DNA of 64,000 bases from CAZAMP01 sp964486455 (GTDB lineage Bacteria > Eisenbacteria > RBG-16-71-46 > CAZAMP01). The position numbers and the translations under genes are program-made. Position 1 is the stretch's first letter. The number at the start of each line of letters is the position of its first letter. Below are positions 44,963 to 52,501 of this stretch, in pieces. The notes beneath the pieces are model-generated. The model made no database searches and was not told where the DNA came from. It worked only from the letters and a program-made list of their open reading frames with translations. The DNA lies in contig CAZAMP010000012.1 in the NCBI GenBank assembly GCA_964486455.1, positions 28,131-92,130 on the forward strand, given 5' to 3'.

Positions 44963-45472
44963 ATGACGCCCGTTGACCCCGGGTTGGTTCGCGAGATCGT
45001 CGGTGGGTATACCCTTTCTCCGATGGGTGTCCACGGGCTTCCGCATTGGGGTCGCGTGCTGGAGATCGGGCTCAGACTGGCCGATGAGACGAAAGCGTCG
45101 CGGTCGGTCGTGGCGCTCTTCGCCGTCTTCCATGATTCGCGCCGCGAGAACGATGCCATCGATCCCGAGCATGGCCGGCGGGGTGCCGAGCTGGCGGCGA
45201 CGCTGCGCGACGCACACTTCGAGATCACCGACGCGGAATTCGATCTGCTTCGATATGCGTGCGAAGAGCATACGTGTGGGCTGACCGAGGCGGATGTCAC
45301 CGTTCAGACATGCTGGGACGCCGATCGCCTTGATCTGCCTCGGGTCGGGATCCGACCACGCAACGATCTGCTCTGCACAGCCGCGGCGCGTGATCCTGAG
45401 ATCCAGCGCTGGGCGGCCGATAGAAGCATCGCCGGGCACGCGCCATCTTTCGTGACGAATGAATGGGGGTAG
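44963..45472 (+). CDS. HD-domain metal-dependent hydrolase-like protein
   Basis: A 169-residue protein with an HD-superfamily ligand pattern: His in HGLPHWGRV, the His-Asp pair in FHDSRREND, a His in EEHTCG and an Asp in CWDADRLDLPR. These are the metal ligands expected for a phosphohydrolase or related enzyme. The start may be ATG 44963 or GTG 44957. A strong ribosome-binding site (GGGAGGAG) instead fits ATG 44947, which opens a 9-codon frame. The substrate is unknown. Confidence 0.7.
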   Translation: MTPVDPGLVREIVGGYTLSPMGVHGLPHWGRVLEIGLRLADETKASRSVVALFAVFHDSRRENDAIDPEHGRRGAELAATLRDAHFEITDAEFDLLRYACEEHTCGLTEADVTVQTCWDADRLDLPRVGIRPRNDLLCTAAARDPEIQRWAADRSIAGHAPSFVTNEWG

Positions 45473-45493
45473 ATATCGGCAAGGAGGTGCGCG

Positions 45494-46000
45494 ATGCGAT
45501 TTGTCGTGATGTTGGTGCTGGGAGCCGTGTTCGTTGGATGCTCCGGTTCCGGCGGGGTCGGCACATCCGATCAGCTCGCCGATGCATTCGTTGCTTCGGT
45601 GAACGACAAGGACGGTGACCGCCTCGCTGGATTGATTCACCCGGGCTGCCTGACGGATCTGACATCCTTGGAACAGAAATTCCTGGATGAGCAGCTGGAG
45701 CGGAACTTCTCGCGGACCATTCCTGAAGGCCACAGCGCTACCGTCGCAGGCTTGAAGGGTGACGAGCTTCCGTTCGGTGATGCGATGCGATGGCCAATCA
45801 GACCGACCCACCAGATAGCGATCGAATTCAACACGGATGAGCATTCCTCCGTCAGCATCATCCGGTTCTTGCGGGAGCAAGACGGCGAATGGTCCATGGT
45901 CGTGTGCTTTCCCAATGATGAGAACATGAAGCTCTATGAGGAGAAGCTCCGCGCGCGACAGAATGCCTCACCGAGCGAGGAGGAGGTCGCGAGCCGGTGA
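45494..46000 (+). CDS. Predicted lipoprotein
   Basis: A 168-residue protein with a short signal peptide and lipobox VGC (MRFVVMLVLGAVFVGC). The mature part is a mixed alpha/beta domain starting LADAFVASVNDKDGDRLAGLIHPG, which resembles NTF2-like or DUF4878-type folds. It ends in a Glu-rich tail. AAGGAGG precedes the ATG. The function is unknown. Confidence 0.65.
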   Translation: MRFVVMLVLGAVFVGCSGSGGVGTSDQLADAFVASVNDKDGDRLAGLIHPGCLTDLTSLEQKFLDEQLERNFSRTIPEGHSATVAGLKGDELPFGDAMRWPIRPTHQIAIEFNTDEHSSVSIIRFLREQDGEWSMVVCFPNDENMKLYEEKLRARQNASPSEEEVASR

Positions 46001-46067
46001 TGATCTCCTCGGCCCTCGTCGTGGGCGGATCCAGGCCCACGCGTTCTTCAGCCACGGGTGACGTCCA

Positions 46068-46544
46068 ATGATCGTTCCCAAGACATACACGTTTTCAGAG
46101 CCGTATCGGGGAAGAGCGGGCGCGGCCTTCGATGTGGCGCGGCCGGCGCTTTTGGCGTTGGGCTTCGATCTCCGCACCGAGTCGAGCAGCGAGCTTCATG
46201 CCAAAGGCCCGGGGATGCAGAGCACACAGCAGCCCGCTCTCCTGGGTGTCTCAGCGATTCGCTTCGTCGTCGCGTCCTCGAGCATTCGTGCCGAGGCGGT
46301 GCTTGGCGGGGTCTCGCGGATGATGACGTTCATCTATCTCTTTCCTCCCGGACTCGCGGCGGTCCTCGCCGCCAGCTTCGCCTTGGCCGGAATGCAGCAC
46401 TGGTGGGTCGCCTTGCTCACCGCCGCGCCCTGGGTCTTGATCGCGCCGCTACTGGCGAGCGTGGTCAAGCGAAGGACGATGAGGGCCGTGGAGGCTCTGG
46501 TTCGCAGCATGGCCAGAGAAGGGGAGCGGATCTCGCATGGCTGA
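46068..46544 (+). CDS. Small membrane protein of unknown function
   Basis: 158 residues. A soluble N-terminal part (about 1-85) is followed by two transmembrane helices (about 86-108 and 111-129) and a basic C-terminal helix. No family is recognised. It overlaps the UPF0178 gene by 8 bases, so the two are probably co-translated. Confidence 0.6.
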   Translation: MIVPKTYTFSEPYRGRAGAAFDVARPALLALGFDLRTESSSELHAKGPGMQSTQQPALLGVSAIRFVVASSSIRAEAVLGGVSRMMTFIYLFPPGLAAVLAASFALAGMQHWWVALLTAAPWVLIAPLLASVVKRRTMRAVEALVRSMAREGERISHG

Positions 46545-46989
46545 CATCTACGTCGACGCGGACGGCTGCCCGGTGAAGCAGGAAGTCTATCGCGTCGCCA
46601 AGCGCTACGGGCTCAAGGTGATTCTGGTGTCGAACACGTGGATTCGCACGCCATCGGAAGAGTGGATCGACATGATCGTTGTGGGCGATGAGTTCGACGC
46701 GGCCGATGACTGGATAGTCGATCATATTGGCGAGACCGACATCGTGATCTCGGGGGATATCCCACTCGCCGCACGGTGTCTCGACAAGAGCGCGAGGGTG
46801 CTCTCACCCCGGGGCCGGGTCTTCACGGAGGAGAACATCGGCGATGCCCTGGCGACACGCGATCTACTGTCTCAGCTTCGCGATGGCGGGACCATGACGG
46901 GCGGGGCGCCGCCGTTCGGAAAGCGCGATCGGTCGCACTTCCTTCAGCGTCTGGACGAGATCGTTCAGGCGACCCGCCGACGTGGATAG
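46537..46989 (+). CDS. UPF0178/YaiI family protein
   Basis: A 150-residue protein of the conserved YaiI/YqxD (DUF188) family, with the hallmark start IYVDADGCPVKQEVYRVAKR and DIVISGDIPLAARCL and FTEENIGDALATRDL. The fold is PIN-like and the biological function is unsettled. Length is standard. Confidence 0.9.
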   Translation: MADIYVDADGCPVKQEVYRVAKRYGLKVILVSNTWIRTPSEEWIDMIVVGDEFDAADDWIVDHIGETDIVISGDIPLAARCLDKSARVLSPRGRVFTEENIGDALATRDLLSQLRDGGTMTGGAPPFGKRDRSHFLQRLDEIVQATRRRG

Positions 46990-47001
46990 CGAGGAGCCCA
47001 C

Positions 47002-48108
47002 ATGCGCCTGCACTCGACTGTAGCAGCAATCCCCTGGTTTGCGGTCGCCCTCGCGGGGGTCGGCCTCGTGGGTTGCGGTGAGGCTGATCGGACCGTCCAC
47101 GAGTCGGTCCACACCTTCTACTACGGCTGGTACGCGAACGAGGAGACGGACGGCGAGGCACGCCACTGGAACCACGATGTTCTCGGAGTCGACGAACCGG
47201 CGCGATTCCCCGGCGGAGACGACATCGGTGCGAACTACTACCCCACCCTTGGCACCTACAGCTCGACCGACGCGACCGTTGTCCGGACCCATCTCCGCCA
47301 GTGCGCCGACGCGGGCATCGGCGTGGTGGTCGCGAGCTGGTGGGGAGAGGGCTCGTTCGAGGACGAGGCGCTACCGCTTCTCTTCGACTCGGCGGAGGAG
47401 TTCGACATTCGGATCGCGTTTCATCTCGAACCCATCCCCGGTCGCGGCGCCGAGACGAGCCGCGATGCGCTCGTCTATCTGCTCGACCGCTACGGAGAAC
47501 ATCCGGCGCTCTACAGACCGGCGCAATACGGTGGGCGGCCGATGGTCTACATCTACGACTCGTACCTCACGGACGCGGACCAGTGGCGGCGTTTGCTGCA
47601 CGTGGACGGTGACGTGACGATCCGAGACACGTCTTACGACGTGATCGCGATCGGTCTCTGGGTCACAGAGGACGAGCTCGCGTTTTTCCTCGCTGGCGGG
47701 TTCGATGGCTACTACACGTACTTCGCGAGCGATGGCTTCACGTTCGGGTCGACATCCGACAACTGGACGCACCTGGCCTACGTGGCGCGCGAGCACGATC
47801 TGCTCTTCATTCCGTGTGTCGGGCCGGGATACGTGGATACCCGAATCCGGCCCTGGAACGGCTCGACCACGCGACCCCGGGAGGGCGGAGCGTACTACGA
47901 CAGGATGTTCGATGCGGCGCTCGGCGTCCGCCCGCCGTTTGTTGGGATCACGTCATTCAATGAATGGCACGAAGGGACTCAGATCGAGCCCACTGTTCCC
48001 AAGGCGATCGATGGATACATCTACGAAGACTACGCGCCGCTCGCGCCCGACTACTATTTGAAGCGAACCCGCCACTGGGCGGATCTGTTCGCGCGGGGAG
48101 GCGAGTGA
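47002..48108 (+). CDS. GH99-like endo-alpha-1,2-mannosidase/mannanase lipoprotein
   Basis: A 368-residue glycoside hydrolase. A signal peptide ends in the lipobox VGLVGC (Cys25), so it is a lipoprotein. The catalytic part matches family GH99 throughout: FYYGWYANEETDG, YYPTLGTYSSTDATV, VVASWWGEGSF, HLEPIPGR, MVYIYDSY, DGYYTYFASDGFTFGS and the end motif SFNEWHEGTQIEP with Glu321 and Glu324. GH99 enzymes cleave internal alpha-1,2-mannosidic linkages in mannans or N-glycans. There is no polysaccharide-utilisation locus around it (no SusC/D or other hydrolases), so it may act alone on external mannan. GAGGAG precedes the ATG. Confidence 0.85.
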   Translation: MRLHSTVAAIPWFAVALAGVGLVGCGEADRTVHESVHTFYYGWYANEETDGEARHWNHDVLGVDEPARFPGGDDIGANYYPTLGTYSSTDATVVRTHLRQCADAGIGVVVASWWGEGSFEDEALPLLFDSAEEFDIRIAFHLEPIPGRGAETSRDALVYLLDRYGEHPALYRPAQYGGRPMVYIYDSYLTDADQWRRLLHVDGDVTIRDTSYDVIAIGLWVTEDELAFFLAGGFDGYYTYFASDGFTFGSTSDNWTHLAYVAREHDLLFIPCVGPGYVDTRIRPWNGSTTRPREGGAYYDRMFDAALGVRPPFVGITSFNEWHEGTQIEPTVPKAIDGYIYEDYAPLAPDYYLKRTRHWADLFARGGE

Positions 48109-48175
48109 CGCGGTTCGGATCCGGCGGGCGCGACGCGCAATCCACCCTACGGGCGTGGGCGGTCGCCGTCGGTGG

Positions 48176-50233
48176 CTACACCTGGATCGCCGTCCGATAC
48201 GCGCCGTGCACGGCCTGGCACACAGACTCCGGATGGACGGCGTCCCCGACCACGCGAACCACGTCAGCCCGGTACTCGAGATCGCGGATGAGCGACTGCC
48301 GACTACGGCGTTCGCCCCCCACGATGAGGAGATCGACGTCCAGCGCACCGGGACGTTCGTGAGCGTCAGCTTTCGCATCGTCGGGTGACCAGGACAGGCG
48401 TAGCCGGCCGGTGTCGTCCCAACCGTCCGCGGAGGCGTCACGTAGGATGTTGATTTCGAGCTCGCGCACCCACGCCGCGTGACGCCACTTGAACGTGGGC
48501 GCGACGTCCCAACCTTGCTTTCCGCCGCCCGCGAGCATCGTCACGCGCGCGCCGTCGTTCGCAAGGGTCTCCGCCGCAACGAGCGCCGAGCGTTCCACAC
48601 CGAGCACCACCACGTTCTTCGCGGCCGGCGGATCGTCGGGATCGTCGGCGTACCAGACCTTCACGCCGTCGGGAGCCGCGGCGGCCATGGCGTCGATCGG
48701 CACCTCGGCTCCGGTTGCGATGATGCAGACGTCAGGAGCGAACTTGGAGACCGCGCGCCCATCGGCTTCTGTTTCGAGCCGCACGGTGACCCCGGTCCGG
48801 TCGAGCTGGCGCCGGTAGAAGTCGATCAGCTTCATGAAGACGTCACCACCGCCGATTTCACGCGAGGCGGCGATGAGCTGCCCGCCGAGGCGCGGGCGCT
48901 TTTCCCAGAGCTCCACCTCGTGTCCGCGTCGCGCGGAGACGAACGCGGCTTCGAGACCGGCCGGCCCAGCGCCGATCACCAGCACGCGCCGGCGTTCCGG
49001 CGCCGGCTGGACCTTCATTTCCAGCTGAAACTCGTAGCCGAGCTTGGGATTCATCGTGCAGATGTAGGGAAGGTTTCGGAACATCCGCGAGAGACAGATG
49101 AGCCCACCCGTGCATGGCCGCACATCTTCGGCGGCATTGTGGGCGACCTTGTGAACGAGCAAGGGGTCGGCAAGCATCGGCCGGCAGACTTCCCAGAAGT
49201 CGAAATCGCCGCGACCGAGCGCTTCCTCGGCCATGCAGGGGTCTCCGAAGCGCGGACCGAACGCGAGCGGGACGCTTACCGCCTCTTTCGCGGCCTGCGC
49301 AAGCCGGAGCCATCCGTCGGACGGCACATCGCGCCCAAGGGCGCCCCGATTCGACTCGTGCCATCCCACGACGAGGGATATCCCGTCGACGCCCGCGCGT
49401 TCGGCCATGCGCATGAACGCGAGGCAATCCTGTTCGGAGTTCCCGCCGTGCTCGTCCATGAGCTCGGCGCCGTTGAGTCTTACCCAGAGCATCTTGTCGT
49501 CACCAGCGGCCTTTCGCATCGCGGCCAGCAACTCCACCATGAAACGACCGCGACCCTCGATGTCCCCGCCGTAGCGATCCGTGCGCGTGTTCGTGAACGG
49601 GGAGAGGAAGTTCGAGAGCAGGTAGCCCATGAAGCTCGTGACCTCCACGCCGTCGAATCCGGCTTCGCAGGCGCGACGCGTGGCCTGTGCGTGATCGTCG
49701 ATGCACTGCTCGATATCCTCGATCGTCATCGCCTTCGGCGGACGGAAATGCCGGAGCGTTTGGGCCACGGTCGAGGGTTGGATGCAGTGATCGTGATCGA
49801 AGCCGCCGTAGCGACCGGCGTGAAGGATCTGCTGCACGCCGAGCGCGCCGGCGTCGTGGATCATCCTCGCGATCCTGGCGAACCCGGGAATGAAGCGGTC
49901 TTCCGCGATCGAGAGCTGCCTGAAGTACGCCTTTCCGTATGCGAGTTTGTCGGGGTAGGCACCTTGATTCGTGATGATGCCGCACCCGGTTCTGGCCACG
50001 ACCTCCATGCGCCCGAACTCGCGCTCGGAGATGGAGCCGTCGGGATGGTTGAAGTTCGAGACCGAGCACGCCGCGTACTTGATCGAGTTGGGCGCCGTGA
50101 GCGACCCGATGCGACGGGGCGCGAACAGATTCGAGTAGCGGTCGACGCCGGTGAGGTTCGGGGCGATGGAGCGGACACCGCGCACGTCGGCGAGACGATC
50201 CTCCCAGGCTGCGTTCGTGTTGCGCTCGGACAT
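48176..50233 (-). CDS. TMADH/2,4-dienoyl-CoA reductase family flavoprotein, one Fe-S cysteine missing
   Basis: A 685-residue two-part enzyme. Residues ~35-360 are an old-yellow-enzyme FMN barrel (NLFAPRRIGSLTAPNSI, QILHAGRYGGFD, FLSPFTNTRTDRYGGDIEGR). Residues ~400-680 are an FAD/NAD(P) module (VLVIGAGPAGLEAAFVSARRGHEVELWEK). Between them, family members bind a [4Fe-4S] cluster through Cys-x2-Cys-x3-Cys-x11/12-Cys. Here the stretch CTGGLIC has Gly377 in place of the second Cys, while Cys374, Cys380 and Cys392 remain. Electron flow from FAD to FMN may therefore differ. AGGGAG precedes ATG 50233. The family includes trimethylamine dehydrogenase, dienoyl-CoA reductase and bile-acid or flavonoid reductases; the substrate here is unknown. 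Confidence 0.85.
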   Translation of the reverse strand: MSERNTNAAWEDRLADVRGVRSIAPNLTGVDRYSNLFAPRRIGSLTAPNSIKYAACSVSNFNHPDGSISEREFGRMEVVARTGCGIITNQGAYPDKLAYGKAYFRQLSIAEDRFIPGFARIARMIHDAGALGVQQILHAGRYGGFDHDHCIQPSTVAQTLRHFRPPKAMTIEDIEQCIDDHAQATRRACEAGFDGVEVTSFMGYLLSNFLSPFTNTRTDRYGGDIEGRGRFMVELLAAMRKAAGDDKMLWVRLNGAELMDEHGGNSEQDCLAFMRMAERAGVDGISLVVGWHESNRGALGRDVPSDGWLRLAQAAKEAVSVPLAFGPRFGDPCMAEEALGRGDFDFWEVCRPMLADPLLVHKVAHNAAEDVRPCTGGLICLSRMFRNLPYICTMNPKLGYEFQLEMKVQPAPERRRVLVIGAGPAGLEAAFVSARRGHEVELWEKRPRLGGQLIAASREIGGGDVFMKLIDFYRRQLDRTGVTVRLETEADGRAVSKFAPDVCIIATGAEVPIDAMAAAAPDGVKVWYADDPDDPPAAKNVVVLGVERSALVAAETLANDGARVTMLAGGGKQGWDVAPTFKWRHAAWVRELEINILRDASADGWDDTGRLRLSWSPDDAKADAHERPGALDVDLLIVGGERRSRQSLIRDLEYRADVVRVVGDAVHPESVCQAVHGAYRTAIQV

Positions 50234-50262
50234 GAGGATCACTCCCTAGATGGTTGTGGATT

Positions 50263-50377
50263 AGAGAGTTGGCAACGTGAAGCTAGAGGAGGGCGCCGCT
50301 CGCGTCAAGAGAGTGGACGCTCCGCGTGCCGGCCCACCCCAGGGCCCCGCGAAGCGTCGATTCACAGATTACTCTCT
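50263..50377 (-). promoter_or_regulatory. Promoter of the flavoprotein gene with AGAGAGT operator-like boxes
   Basis: On the minus strand TTGACG (50303-50308), a 17-base spacer and TAGCTT (50280-50285) form a plausible promoter. The heptamer AGAGAGT occurs at 50263-50269 and 50308-50314, and inverted at 50371-50377. The boxes flank the promoter, as operators of a repressor would. No regulator gene is adjacent. Confidence 0.4.
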
Positions 50378-50697
50378 ATAACTCATTAATAGACAGTTAA
50401 TTAGGATGGCAGTCGCGACGGTCCCGTGTTATACAACGGCGTCATTGGTTTGGGGCGGCTCCGTCCAGCAGCGGTTCATCTCAGATGGCAACCTGGTCAC
50501 GTGCAACAGGTCTTCAACGCAGCCCGACGAGTCGATCATGGTCGTCAACGTCGGGAGGATTCGCATCCGGCAGGCATCGGAAGCGTTCGGCGTGCCCGGA
50601 GTTGAAATTCGGTACGGCAACATGGGTTTCAGCAACGCCGCGGTTCCACGAATGTCAATGCATCGGACGGGGCCCGTCCTGAATAGACACCATTGGC

Positions 50698-50726
50698 TTG
50701 CTCAACTCACTTTCTGCGCCTATACT
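50698..50726 (+). promoter_or_regulatory. Promoter of the cytochrome c gene
   Basis: TTGCTC (50698-50703), a 17-base spacer and TATACT (50721-50726) are a near-consensus housekeeping promoter. They lie about 44 bases upstream of the GTG start at 50770, which is preceded by AGGAGGG. Confidence 0.6.
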
Positions 50727-50769
50727 GCCCCGCCTTGAGACCCGGTCTTGAGAGGAGGGTGTCTAGGCG

Positions 50770-51444
50770 GTGCTGAAAATCCCGACGATCTCCGAGATTC
50801 CCAAGGGCATCATTTACGTGACGCTCATTTTGGTGGTCGCGGCTATCCTACCTGTGCTCTTCATCGTGCGGGCGCGCACCGTGCCGTCCGCCAAACCGGC
50901 CGTACACCTCATTCCTGACATGGACGCGCAGCCGCGCTTCGATGCGCAAGAGGCGAACGCGCTCTTCGCGGACGGCAGGTCCATGCGGCCGATCCTCGCC
51001 GGAACGATCGCCCGCGGTGAACTGCACTCGGACGACGCGCTCTACCGAGGCAAGGTCGGGGAAGATTGGGTGACGGAGTTTCCGTTTCCCGTCACGCGTG
51101 AGCTGATGATCAGGGGGCGGGAGCGCTACGATATATTGTGCGCGCCCTGTCACGGCCTCGCGGGCAAGGGCGACGGCATGGTGGCACGCAGGGCGGACGA
51201 GCTTCAGGAGGGCAGTTGGACCCCCCCGTCGAGCCTGCATGACGAACTGGTGCGGGGACGGCCGGTCGGACATATCTACAACACGATCAGCCAAGGGATC
51301 CGCAACATGCCGTCCTACGGAAGCCAGACCTCGGTCGAGGATCGCTGGGCGATCGTCGCTTACGTTCGTGCCCTTCAGCGGAGTCAGCACGCGTCCACCG
51401 CAGATCTGCCGGACGACCTGAGATCACGCTTCGAGTCGAACTAG
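50770..51444 (+). CDS. Membrane-anchored c-type cytochrome, ActE-like
   Basis: A 224-residue protein. An N-terminal anchor (about 13-33) is followed by the stretch MDAQPRFDAQEANALFADG and MRPILAGTIARG, characteristic of the ActE subunit of alternative complex III. One haem-binding motif Cys124-x2-Cys127-His128 and a likely axial Met180 (in RNMPSYG) follow. ActE carries electrons from the quinol-oxidising complex. The other subunits (ActA, B, C, D, F) are absent here, and only one small membrane gene follows. It may be a stand-alone electron carrier or serve a complex encoded elsewhere. Confidence 0.75.
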   Translation: MLKIPTISEIPKGIIYVTLILVVAAILPVLFIVRARTVPSAKPAVHLIPDMDAQPRFDAQEANALFADGRSMRPILAGTIARGELHSDDALYRGKVGEDWVTEFPFPVTRELMIRGRERYDILCAPCHGLAGKGDGMVARRADELQEGSWTPPSSLHDELVRGRPVGHIYNTISQGIRNMPSYGSQTSVEDRWAIVAYVRALQRSQHASTADLPDDLRSRFESN

Positions 51445-51459
51445 GAGCGGAAACGTACC

Positions 51460-51780
51460 GTGAGTGACCAACGCAACGAGACGCATGGCGAACCGCTCGA
51501 GGAGCGGGGCGACCCAGACTACAAGGCTATCTTCGTCGTGGCCGCCATCGGAGTGATTTCGGTTGTGGCGATCGTCGTGGGGCTGCAGGCGTTCTACTAT
51601 GCCGAAGAGCGGCGACACGAGGAAGCCAAGTACGTGCCGCCGGTCGCGCTCGAGAACTACCGCGCCGAGCAGGACGCATTGCTCACGAGCTACGGCTGGG
51701 TCAGTGAGGCGGACGGCGTCGTGCAGATTCCCATCGATCGGGCCATGGAGCTCATCGTCGAGGAAGAGGGCGGAAGCTGA
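51460..51780 (+). CDS. Small membrane protein in the cytochrome operon
   Basis: A 106-residue protein with one transmembrane helix (about 24-48) and a C-terminal domain with LENYRAEQDALLTSYGWVSEADGVVQIPIDRAMELIVEE. The pattern of a Trp followed by G-x-V-x-I-P-I-x-x-A-M is common in small proteins encoded near alternative complex III or cytochrome oxidase genes. It starts 15 bases after the cytochrome gene. It probably helps assembly or is an accessory subunit; this is inference. Confidence 0.6.
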   Translation: MSDQRNETHGEPLEERGDPDYKAIFVVAAIGVISVVAIVVGLQAFYYAEERRHEEAKYVPPVALENYRAEQDALLTSYGWVSEADGVVQIPIDRAMELIVEEEGGS

Positions 51781-51791
51781 TCATCCACTGG

Positions 51792-51915
51792 TCAGCGCAA
51801 TAGCCCGATCTTTCGTTTGACGCCGATGCCGGCGTGCGATCCCGCCCGCACGAAGTAGATGCCGGACGCCACCGACCGACCGCTCTCATCCCGTCCCGAC
51901 CAGACCCAGCGGCCG
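51792..51915 (-). pseudogene. Orphan C-terminal sorting-domain fragment
   Basis: On the minus strand this reads GRWVWSGRDESGRSV then ASGIYFVRAGSH and VKRKIGLLR, followed by a stop. This is the last ~40 residues of a FlgD/type IX-like sorting domain like those ending the proteins at 13036 and 17320. No start codon or upstream body is in frame; the frame runs back into the beta-barrel gene in a different phase. It is probably the remnant of a deleted secreted-protein gene. Confidence 0.5.
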
Positions 51916-51942
51916 CAGCAGAGAGCTGGTGAGAAATGCGGG

Positions 51943-52500
51943 CTAAAGTCGGATCCCGATACCGAGCTGGGCCGTGAAGAACTGAGCGAGATACTCGTCC
52001 TCGATCACGAGATGGTACGCTCCGGACCATTCCGTGGTCAGCCCCCACGGCGATACGTTTTGCCAGCCGAGACCGAACGTGAAACCGTACTCGAAACCCC
52101 CGGGATCGAGATCGTAGTAGCCGTTTCCCACCTGGAGGAACGGCCGCTTGGATCGCCGGCTCAGATAGTATCGACCGTCCCAGGTGATCTGCCAGACGCG
52201 AAGCCCGGACTCGTCCCCGGTGCCGCAGTAGTCTCGGCCACCGAAACGATGATAGCCACCCGTCCAAACGCTTGAGAGATACGGACTGACGAAGGTTTCG
52301 AGACCGAGGTTGAAACTGGGTCCGTGATCGGTTCGGCAGGTGAGCTCACCACGTGGGATGTTGATACCGCCGGAAAATGTGAGCGCGTAGGACTGCGAAT
52401 CCCATCCTGATTGTGCTTCGGTGTCGCCCGGAGCGATCGTCGAGACGAAAAAGAGGCCAAGCGCTCCTGCGATCGAGCGCATGATCGTCCGGCGCCACAT
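51943..52500 (-). CDS. Outer-membrane beta-barrel protein downstream of TamB
   Basis: 185 residues: a signal peptide (about 1-29, ending EAQS) and alternating amphipathic strands (YALTFSGGINIP, PSFNLGLETFVSPY, FGFTFGLGWQNV-like, AQFFTAQLGIGIRL) typical of small eight-stranded outer-membrane barrels. The start lies one base after the TamB stop, so it is translationally coupled to TamB. A substrate or client of the TamA/TamB machinery is plausible. A later ATG (52482) is possible. Confidence 0.65.
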   Translation of the reverse strand: MWRRTIMRSIAGALGLFFVSTIAPGDTEAQSGWDSQSYALTFSGGINIPRGELTCRTDHGPSFNLGLETFVSPYLSSVWTGGYHRFGGRDYCGTGDESGLRVWQITWDGRYYLSRRSKRPFLQVGNGYYDLDPGGFEYGFTFGLGWQNVSPWGLTTEWSGAYHLVIEDEYLAQFFTAQLGIGIRL

Positions 52501-52501
52501 C

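Larger units (their letters stand above)
50234..50769. other. Intergenic region with divergent promoters and AGAGAGT boxes
   Basis: 536 bases between divergent genes. The left part holds a promoter and repeated boxes for the flavoprotein gene. The part around 50365-50405 is unusually AT-rich (TAACTCATTAATAGACAGTTAA). The right end holds the cytochrome promoter. An open frame at 50406-50738 (110 codons) has no ribosome-binding site and looks like no protein family; I do not call it. Confidence 0.5.

Noticed and set aside
44075..45880. 601-codon open frame on the minus strand
   Set aside because: It covers three well-supported plus-strand genes (acetyltransferase, HD protein and lipoprotein) and reads as high-GC antisense.
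50406..50738. 110-codon open frame upstream of the cytochrome gene
   Set aside because: No ribosome-binding site, no family likeness, and it overlaps the cytochrome promoter.
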